Made by a program: the position numbers and the translations under genes. Positions 22,051 to 27,975 of a DNA stretch of 27,975 nt are shown one piece after another. The notes below the pieces were generated by a model. It did no database searches. It had not been told where the DNA came from and saw only the letters and a list, made by a program, of their open reading frames with translations. Numbering within the stretch: position 1 is the first letter of the stretch; each line of letters opens with the position of its first letter. Source of the DNA: an uncultured Acidimicrobiales bacterium (GTDB lineage: Bacteria; Actinomycetota; Acidimicrobiia; Acidimicrobiales; UBA10347); assembly GCA_937942965.1 (NCBI GenBank), contig CALDGN010000050.1, positions 1 through 27,975 of the forward strand, read 5' to 3'.

Positions 22051-24209
22051 AGATCGAACGGCATGAGCACGAGGACGACGGTGGCGTCGCAATCGCGCAG
22101 GATCCGTTCGACGGTGTGACCCAGGAACGGCTGGCCTTCGGGGCGGCGCAGGTTCGCGCCCATAACGACCAGGTCGGCTTCGAGTTCTTCGACCAGCGCC
22201 AGGATCTCTTCGGCCGGGTCTCCGTTACGCAACGACGTCTTCGGCTCGACGCCAAGTTCTGACGCCATCGCGGTCGACTGATCGAGGAGGCGACGTCCGG
22301 TGGCTTCGTTCGCGAAGTGCTCGCGCATCGGGTGAATCAGGTCGCCGATGATCCCGCTATCACTCGTCGACGTGACATGGGTCAGGTTGACCGCCGTACC
22401 CAAGTTGCGGCCGATGTTGAACGCAATCTCGCTGGCCGCACGAGAGGCCGGTGTACCGGCGACCGGCACAACGACCTTGGCGAATGCCGCAGGTAACCCG
22501 CGGGCACCCAGGTTGTGGGCCCGGCGGACGAGCACGACCGGGATCCGACTCATCGACAGCACGTCGTCGACGAGGTTCGAGATGATGACCCCTTCTTCGT
22601 CTTTCTCGTTGGCGCCGAGGCCGATGACGCCGAACCCCAACGCGCTCTCGTCGATGATCCGATCGGCGATGTCGGTAGCGGACACTTCGGTGGTTCGGAT
22701 CTTGCGGTGCTCGACCTCGCGGCCGTAGAGCGTGTTCATCAGCGGGTCGACGTTGACCTCGTCGGGATCGACGCCGGTCGTCAGAACGGTCGCCGCTGAC
22801 TCTTCGGGCCACGCGAAATGCAGCACCTGGGAGGCAGCGATCGAAGCGGGCTTGCCGTTCGACGGGATCAGCAGGCGCGAGGAACGAACGACGATGTTGC
22901 GCTCAAGCGCGGCTTCGCGTTCGAGCCGGGCGACTTCGTCGGCCGAGCCTTCCCAGCCCCGCACGACAAGCCGAAGGCCGATCGACGCGATCACGCTCGT
23001 CACGACGGGCACCAACACGATTGCCGTGAACGCGACGGTGTTGAAGACCCCAACGGCGGCTCCGACCGTCGCGATGACGATCTCGAGCGCGCCACGCGCA
23101 TTGAGGCCTGCGCCCAGCGCAAGCGCTCCTCGTTTCGAACGACCGGCGAGGCGAGCGCCGACGTACGCACCGATGAACTTGGCCACGACGGCCACCACGA
23201 TGATGACGAGCGTCCACAGGATTGCCGTGCGATTGCCGAGCTCGCGAAGATCGACGCGCAGACCAGCGGTGGCGAAGAAGATCGGGGCGAAGAAGCCGTA
23301 GGTCAGGCCCTCGATCAGGTGCAGGGTTTCTTCGTGTTGGAAGCGGCTGCGGTGCAGCACGACGCCAGCGACGAACGCACCAAGCACGGCCTCGACGCCC
23401 AGGCGTTGCGTGACGACACCGAATGCGAGCATCGAGACGATGGCGACCGTCAGCGCGCCGGAGACGCCTGCATCGCGTCGGCGAAGCTGACGCAGCGACG
23501 CATCGACGACTCGTTGGCCAAGCGTCATGGCAACGCCGACGAAGATCAGGATCGGGACGACCGTGCTCAAGACCTGGCCGACGCCGATCTCACCCGAGGT
23601 AGCTAGGCCCGTGAACACGCCGAGCAACAACCAGCCGATCACGTCGTTCGCCATGCCAGCGGCGACGGTGATCTGGCCGAAATCTCGGCGCATCAAGCCG
23701 AGTTCGCTCAGGATCTTGGCCACGACGGCCAGCGACGACACGCTCAAGGCCAGCGCGACGAACAGTGCGAAGTTCACCCGCTCTGCACCAGCAGCGACGA
23801 AGACGTCCGGCAGCACGTAGCCGACGACGAGGCCGCCGATCAGCGGCAGGATGAGCGAACCAGCGGTGACCAACGCTGCTGGTCGACCGAGCTTGCGGAT
23901 GAGGTCAAGGTCGGTCTCAAACCCGGTGACGACCAGAAGCAGTGCGACGCCTACCCAAGCGATGCCAAGCAGCGCGGCGGACTGGACTTCTTCGTGGCCC
24001 TCGTTCAGGAACCAGTTGAAGCCGTCGGGCCACACCGTGCCGAACACCGATGGGCCGAGCAACAGTCCAGCGCCAAGCTCGCCGATGACGCCGGGCAAGC
24101 CGATCTTGCGCATCATCCAGCCGAGCGTCCGCGCAAAGACGACGATGACGAAGAGCTGTACCCAGAACACGAGGAGCTCGTGCTCCTCGATGGGGATGAG
24201 TTCAGCCAC
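22047..24209 (-). CDS. CPA-type cation/proton antiporter with C-terminal universal stress protein (USP) domains
   Basis: The 720-residue protein has an N-terminal Na+/H+ exchanger domain of about 12-13 helices (1-405), with the early motifs PGVIGELGAGLLLGP and LLLVVTGFETDL. The ion-site helix reads AAGMANDVIGW, an Asn-Asp pair rather than the Asp-Asp of the electrogenic types. Known ND-type exchangers are mostly electroneutral; applying that here is inference. The cytoplasmic part (about 430-720) has two USP-like units. The second has VVMGANLRRPEG and FLGHTVERIL, close to the GxxG-9x-G nucleotide-binding motif. The stop is shared with uvrD2 in a CTAG. It may respond to nucleotide or stress signals through the USP part. 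Confidence 0.93.
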   Translation of the reverse strand: MAELIPIEEHELLVFWVQLFVIVVFARTLGWMMRKIGLPGVIGELGAGLLLGPSVFGTVWPDGFNWFLNEGHEEVQSAALLGIAWVGVALLLVVTGFETDLDLIRKLGRPAALVTAGSLILPLIGGLVVGYVLPDVFVAAGAERVNFALFVALALSVSSLAVVAKILSELGLMRRDFGQITVAAGMANDVIGWLLLGVFTGLATSGEIGVGQVLSTVVPILIFVGVAMTLGQRVVDASLRQLRRRDAGVSGALTVAIVSMLAFGVVTQRLGVEAVLGAFVAGVVLHRSRFQHEETLHLIEGLTYGFFAPIFFATAGLRVDLRELGNRTAILWTLVIIVVAVVAKFIGAYVGARLAGRSKRGALALGAGLNARGALEIVIATVGAAVGVFNTVAFTAIVLVPVVTSVIASIGLRLVVRGWEGSADEVARLEREAALERNIVVRSSRLLIPSNGKPASIAASQVLHFAWPEESAATVLTTGVDPDEVNVDPLMNTLYGREVEHRKIRTTEVSATDIADRIIDESALGFGVIGLGANEKDEEGVIISNLVDDVLSMSRIPVVLVRRAHNLGARGLPAAFAKVVVPVAGTPASRAASEIAFNIGRNLGTAVNLTHVTSTSDSGIIGDLIHPMREHFANEATGRRLLDQSTAMASELGVEPKTSLRNGDPAEEILALVEELEADLVVMGANLRRPEGQPFLGHTVERILRDCDATVVLVLMPFDL

Positions 24210-24291
24210 GGGTCGCTCTACCCGACGGGGTTGCGCGACAAAGGCAATTCAGAGAGCTGATCGCGACAGTCTCGCAGACCGGGTCCGTAGA

Positions 24292-24306
24292 GATGCGACC
24301 CGCATC
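24292..24306 (-). other. short hairpin downstream of exonuclease III
   Basis: GATGCG and CGCATC form a perfect 6-bp inverted repeat with a 3-base loop, 41 bp after the exonuclease stop on the minus strand. No T tract follows. The remaining 137-bp gap to the antiporter start holds nothing else I can support. Confidence 0.35.
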
Positions 24307-24346
24307 ATTGCCACTCGTGCATTCGGCGGGAACACAGGCACCCGGC

Positions 24347-25132
24347 TCAGATATCGAAATCGGCGTAGAGCGGCACGTGATCGCTGGGCTTGTTGCCGTC
24401 CCACGCCTTGCGGCCGTTGCGATCGACCAGTGCGCCTTGGAGCGTTGCGAGCAGCGGGTCCGTTGCGAGGATCAGGTCGATGCGAATGCCTTGGCGCTTG
24501 TGGAAGCGGCCAGCTGTGTAGTCGTAGTACGTGAACAAGCCGTCAGCGTCGGGATAGAGCTCGCGGAAGGTGTCCGTCAGGCCCCAGTCTTTGACGGCGG
24601 TCAACGCGTCGCGCTCGGGCGCAGTCACGTGGGTCGCACCTTCGAACGCCTTGCGGTCCCACACGTCGTTGTCTTCGGGCGCAATGTTGAAGTCGCCGAG
24701 CAATGCCAGCGGCTGCTTCGGGTCGTGATTCGCGTCGAGGTGCGCCCGCAGCCGGCCGAGCCACTCGAGCTTGTAGTGATAGTGGTCATGGTCGACCTCG
24801 CGGCCGTTCGGGATGTAGAGCGAAGCGACGCGCACGCCGCCGCAGGTCGCCCAGACGGCTCGGGCTTCTTCGTACTTGTCAGCGCCATCTTCGAAGTCGG
24901 TGACGACATCGTCGAGGCCGACGCGGCTCAAGATGGCAACGCCATTCCAGCGGCCTTCGCCGTGGTGCACGCTTTCGTAGCCCAATGCGGCGAACGCGTC
25001 GGTCGGGAACGCATCTTGTTCGAGCTTGGTCTCTTGCATGCACACCACATCGGGTTGCAGGCGTTCGAGCCACTCTTCAACCCGAGGTAGTCGGGCATTG
25101 AGCGAGTTCACGTTCCAGCTGGCGATCCGCAT
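24347..25132 (-). CDS. exodeoxyribonuclease III family protein
   Basis: The 261-residue protein is of the exonuclease III/endonuclease-reverse-transcriptase-like fold. Catalytic signatures are visible: IASWNVNSL with Asn7, QETKL with Glu34, LLGDFNIAPEDNDVW with the Asp-x-Asn pair, RIDLIL, and the final SDHVPLYADF with the Asp-His. It should act as an AP endonuclease and 3'-5' exonuclease in base excision repair. The length is typical (about 260). The ATG at 25132 fits the family N-terminus MRIASWNVNSL; the longer open frame to 25258 reaches into the divergent gene and was rejected. It is a stand-alone gene on the minus strand with 137 bp to the antiporter. Confidence 0.95.
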   Translation of the reverse strand: MRIASWNVNSLNARLPRVEEWLERLQPDVVCMQETKLEQDAFPTDAFAALGYESVHHGEGRWNGVAILSRVGLDDVVTDFEDGADKYEEARAVWATCGGVRVASLYIPNGREVDHDHYHYKLEWLGRLRAHLDANHDPKQPLALLGDFNIAPEDNDVWDRKAFEGATHVTAPERDALTAVKDWGLTDTFRELYPDADGLFTYYDYTAGRFHKRQGIRIDLILATDPLLATLQGALVDRNGRKAWDGNKPSDHVPLYADFDI

Positions 25133-25191
25133 CGGCGGCGAGCCTACCTGGCTCGGAGACACGCTGTTCGAGGCCGAACTATGGTTCTCGC

Positions 25192-25998
25192 ATGGGATCG
25201 CTACCTCAGCGACGTCCGACCGACTGGGACTGGTTGCGGGCCGAAGTTGCCTCGGCACTCGATGGGTTCATCGCTCAGTTCGATGGGCTGACCGGAGACG
25301 AGCGCGTACCCAACCTTGATTGGACGGTTGCGGAACTCGGAGCGCACCTCGCTTCGCTCCCCGGTGTCTATGCGGAGCAGCACGACCTCGGCGCGGCGTT
25401 CGAACCGCCCCAGGACTGGGCGCAGTTCTCGATTGACTCTCGAGCTTCGATCCCAACCGATGATCTCGGGGTCGTGGCCGAGCAGATGCGAACCAACATC
25501 GCCGGGTTCGTCGATGGCATCGATGACCCCAAGACGCCACGTTGGCTCTACGGGTACGAAACCACCGACGGCAACGTGGCGGCAGCGATCCTCGTCGAGC
25601 TGATCATGCATGGTCAGGATCTCGGTCGTCTGACCGGAGCCAAACCGGTGCTGGGACGTGACCATGCCCACGCTGGCCTGCCCAACGTGATGGCAATTGC
25701 GCCCTCATTCATCGACCAGGAAAAGGCCCGTCGAGTGGCAGGCACCTACCACTTGGGATTCCGGGGCAACGGCGGCGATTGGACCTACACGGTTTCGCCC
25801 GAAGGTGTGTTGACGGTGACCGAGGGGCGACCTGACCGTGCCGACGCCCGCATGAATGCGGATCCGGCGGCATTCCTGCTCGTCTCGCTGGGGCGACTGA
25901 ACCCCTATGTCGCTGCGCTCAAGGGCCAATCGATCGCCTACGGACGCAAGCCGTGGAAACTGAAAGCACTCGGTGAGGTCACCGTCGAGGGCGTCTAG
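25192..25998 (+). CDS. maleylpyruvate isomerase/mycothiol-dependent enzyme family (MDMPI) protein
   Basis: The 268-residue protein has an N-terminal DinB-like MDMPI domain (about 10-150). The metal ligands fit those known for the mycothiol-dependent maleylpyruvate isomerase of C. glutamicum: His52 in TVAELGAHLA, and Glu136 and His140 in VELIMHGQDLG. The C-terminal part (about 160-268) looks like a sterol-carrier (SCP2) fold, with the pattern RMNADPAAFLLVSLGRLNPYVAALKGQSIAYGRKPW. The substrate is unknown; many members are not isomerases. It diverges from exonuclease III, with only 59 bp between the starts. Presence of the family supports mycothiol in the host. Confidence 0.9.
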   Translation: MGSLPQRRPTDWDWLRAEVASALDGFIAQFDGLTGDERVPNLDWTVAELGAHLASLPGVYAEQHDLGAAFEPPQDWAQFSIDSRASIPTDDLGVVAEQMRTNIAGFVDGIDDPKTPRWLYGYETTDGNVAAAILVELIMHGQDLGRLTGAKPVLGRDHAHAGLPNVMAIAPSFIDQEKARRVAGTYHLGFRGNGGDWTYTVSPEGVLTVTEGRPDRADARMNADPAAFLLVSLGRLNPYVAALKGQSIAYGRKPWKLKALGEVTVEGV

Positions 25999-26092
25999 CG
26001 CTCAATTGGCACCGCCTATCCCCTGCTGATTCCGCGGCACCAATTCTGCCCTATCTGGGACAGGCCTTTTGCCCTCCCCCTAGGCTTGTGTC

Positions 26093-27975
26093 ATGACTGG
26101 TACTCCGGCCGACTCGTCGCGCCACCCGGGCCCCAATGCGTGGCTCCTCGAAGAGCTCCGCGATCAATTCGAGCGCGACCCGGCTCGCCTCGATGATGAC
26201 TCGCTCACCTTCTTCGCAACCGGCGACGCGCCTGCGAATGGCACGAGTCCCGCCACGACGACGGGCACGAGCAATGGCGCCGCCGCGCCCGCAGCGCCAG
26301 CTCCAGCTGCTGCAACCCCGCCGCCAGCTCCAGGTCCTGCTCCGGCGGCTCCCGCTGCACCTGCTCCTGCCGCTGCAGCACCCGCTCCCACCGCCCCTGC
26401 AGCTGCAGCAGCTGCTCCGACTCCTGCCGCCGAACCAGCAGCTGAGCCAGAGCCAGAACCGGGCGATGTGCTCCGTGGCGCCGCGGCCGCGATCGTCAAC
26501 AACATGGAAGCCAGCCTCGGTGTGCCGACGGCGACCAGCTTCCGTGACGTGCCCGCGAAGATGCTCGAGTCGAATCGCCGCATCATCAACGGCCACCTGC
26601 GCCGCAACCGCCTCGGCAAGGCCAGCTTCACGCACCTGATCGCCTGGGCCGCAGTTCGAGCCATCGCCGATCACGTACCCGCAATGAACTCGACGTTTGC
26701 CGAGGGTTCTGACGGCAAGCCACGCATCGTGCGCCACGAGCACATCGGCCTCGGCGTCGCGGTCGACGTCCACAAGTCCGACGGCACCCGCACGCTGCTC
26801 GTGCCGACGCTGCGCGATGTCGACACGCTCGACTTCCGTGGCTTCGTCGACGCATACGACGCACTGATCGCCCGCGCTCGCATCAACAAGCTCACGATGG
26901 ACGACTTCGGCGGAACCACCGTGTCGCTCACGAATCCCGGCGGCATCGGCACCGTCCAGTCCGTGCCGCGCCTCATGCCGAACCAGGGCGTCATCGTCGG
27001 CGTCGGCACGATTGCGCTGCCCGCCGAGTGGCAAGCCGCTGATCCTCGCACGATCGCTGATCTCGGCATCTCCAAGATCGTCACGATCACGAGCACGTAC
27101 GACCACCGCATCATCCAGGGCGCTGAATCGGGCGAGTTCCTCAAGGCCATGTCCGAACTCCTCGTCGGTGAGCACGGCTTCTACGACGACCTCTTCGAGT
27201 CACTCGGCGTGCCGTACACGGCGATCAACTTCAACCCCGACCGCTCCACCACCACGACCGACGAGGCCCTGCTCAAGCAGATCCAGGTCAACCAGTGCGT
27301 GAACATGCACCGTGTCCGCGGCCACCTCATCGCCGATCTCGATCCGCTCAACCTGCGTGAGACCCCAGGCGACCTCGACATCGACCCCGAGACCTACGGC
27401 CTAACGGTCTGGGACCTCGACCGCGAGTTCCTGCACACCGACTACGCCTCGGCTGGCAAGTCGGCGCCTCGCAAGATGATCCTGCGGGACATCCTCGGCG
27501 AGATGCGCAATGCGTACTGTCGCACCGTCGGCATCGACTACATGCACATCCAGAACGCCGAAGAGAAGCGTTGGATTCAGCAGAGCGTCGAAGGCGTCAA
27601 CCGCGAACCCGACCAGGGCGAGAAGCGCCACATCCTCGAACGCCTCAACGCCGCCGAGGCGCTCGAGAGCTTCCTCGACCGCAAGTACCCCGGCACCAAG
27701 CGCTTCGGTATCGAAGGCGGCGAGTCCGCCATTCCGATCCTCGACGCCATCTGTGGCGATGCCGCCGACGCCGAACTCGGCCAGATCGTGTTGGGCATGG
27801 CCCACCGCGGCCGCCTCAACGTGCTGGTCAACATCGTGGGCAAGACCTACGAGAAGATGTTCCGCGAGTTCGAAGTCGGTGTCGAAGAAGACTCGATCCA
27901 GGGCAGCGGCGACGTCAAGTACCACCTGGGCATGGACGACGTGTTCACGTCGCGCCACGGCAACTCGATCCCGAT
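26093..27975 (+). CDS. kgd: multifunctional 2-oxoglutarate dehydrogenase, Kgd/OdhA type (3' end beyond window)
   Basis: The frame is open for 627 codons to the right edge, so about half of the enzyme is missing. The N-terminus has the E1o start pattern PNAWLLEELRDQFERDP (14-30). An Ala/Pro-rich linker (about 64-123) follows. The acyltransferase-like domain (about 144-350) has SLGVPTATSF, SLTNPGGIGTVQSVPRLMP and STYDHRIIQGAESG, with the catalytic His338. The E1 thiamine-dependent domain begins near 355 (HGFYDDLFESLGVPY) with NQCVNMHRVRGHLIADLDP and IEGGESAIP. No lipoyl domain is in the linker. The enzyme converts 2-oxoglutarate in the TCA cycle. Only AGG in TAGGC resembles a ribosome site before the ATG at 26093. 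Confidence 0.95.
   Translation, partial: MTGTPADSSRHPGPNAWLLEELRDQFERDPARLDDDSLTFFATGDAPANGTSPATTTGTSNGAAAPAAPAPAAATPPPAPGPAPAAPAAPAPAAAAPAPTAPAAAAAAPTPAAEPAAEPEPEPGDVLRGAAAAIVNNMEASLGVPTATSFRDVPAKMLESNRRIINGHLRRNRLGKASFTHLIAWAAVRAIADHVPAMNSTFAEGSDGKPRIVRHEHIGLGVAVDVHKSDGTRTLLVPTLRDVDTLDFRGFVDAYDALIARARINKLTMDDFGGTTVSLTNPGGIGTVQSVPRLMPNQGVIVGVGTIALPAEWQAADPRTIADLGISKIVTITSTYDHRIIQGAESGEFLKAMSELLVGEHGFYDDLFESLGVPYTAINFNPDRSTTTTDEALLKQIQVNQCVNMHRVRGHLIADLDPLNLRETPGDLDIDPETYGLTVWDLDREFLHTDYASAGKSAPRKMILRDILGEMRNAYCRTVGIDYMHIQNAEEKRWIQQSVEGVNREPDQGEKRHILERLNAAEALESFLDRKYPGTKRFGIEGGESAIPILDAICGDAADAELGQIVLGMAHRGRLNVLVNIVGKTYEKMFREFEVGVEEDSIQGSGDVKYHLGMDDVFTSRHGNSIP
26273..26462 (+). repeat. low-complexity Ala/Pro linker segment inside kgd
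   Basis: This stretch is a GCN/CCN-rich run with strong strand bias and no exact tandem unit; it codes for a linker of about 60 residues made almost only of Ala, Pro, Thr and Glu. It makes long open frames on the other strand look coding, which they are not. Similar flexible linkers separate domains in 2-oxoacid dehydrogenases. Confidence 0.8.

Noticed and set aside
7459..26052. CAATTCTGCCCT after pckA and before kgd
   Set aside because: A 12-bp match is within chance expectation for 28 kb and the contexts differ.
26051..27175. A 374-residue minus-strand open frame opposite kgd
   Set aside because: It is Gly/Ser/Arg low complexity mirrored from the Ala/Pro linker; kgd on the plus strand is unambiguous.

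Overview
The window is GC-rich, densely coding bacterial DNA that looks like an actinobacterial chromosome. Three things point that way: a fused multifunctional 2-oxoglutarate dehydrogenase (Kgd type) at the right edge, two enzyme families tied to mycothiol (an MshB/Mca-like PIG-L deacetylase and an MDMPI-fold protein), and a UvrD2-like helicase with a C-terminal HRDC-like domain. The class Acidimicrobiia (Ilumatobacter-like) would fit, especially with an ATP-type PEP carboxykinase, but that placement is inference from gene content, not a database match. I see no tRNA, rRNA, CRISPR array, transposase, integrase or prophage gene. No gene-free stretch exceeds about 140 bases.

Layout. 1-2530 (minus): three overlapping genes for membrane proteins (polytopic protein, DUF4129, DUF4350), the last cut by the left edge. 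2646-3665 (plus): a Gfo/Idh/MocA oxidoreductase. 3680-5301 (minus): an atypical HAD hydrolase coupled to an unknown membrane-anchored protein. 5416-7439 (plus): a degenerate cold-shock-like protein and ATP-type PEP carboxykinase. 7522-10380 (plus): two adjacent cyclic-di-GMP genes, an EAL protein and a membrane GGDEF-EAL protein, with clearly related EAL domains. 10454-13982 (minus): an ATGA-coupled trio of epoxide-hydrolase-like enzyme, MFS transporter and Eis-like acetyltransferase. It diverges from an Hsp20 gene (14115-14576, plus) across a palindrome-rich spacer. 14695-19957 (minus): a long same-strand series of zinc-metallopeptidase-like protein, cyclic-nucleotide-binding domain, PH-SHOCT membrane protein, alpha/beta hydrolase, AMACR-like racemase, PIG-L deacetylase, small membrane protein and stand-alone RAM-domain protein. 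20032-22050 (plus): UvrD2-like helicase, converging on a CPA-type antiporter with USP domains (minus). 24347-25132 (minus): exonuclease III, divergent from the MDMPI-family gene (plus). 26093-end (plus): kgd, cut by the right edge.

Most genes are ordinary metabolism, signalling and envelope functions. The most unusual structure lies between genes. At five gene 3' ends (8436, 10380, 16310, 18450, 19613) there are short direct or tandem repeats, and at four of them the stop codon itself is inside the repeat. Where the period is 13 bp the copies place stop codons in successive reading frames; two arrays close all three frames just past the gene. Where the period is 15 bp there are five in-frame TGA codons in a row. 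I do not know a described element with this property. It may be replication-slippage debris or a selected fail-safe against readthrough. The Hsp20 leader, with a strong hairpin whose arm could also pair with the Shine-Dalgarno sequence, is the second point worth testing.
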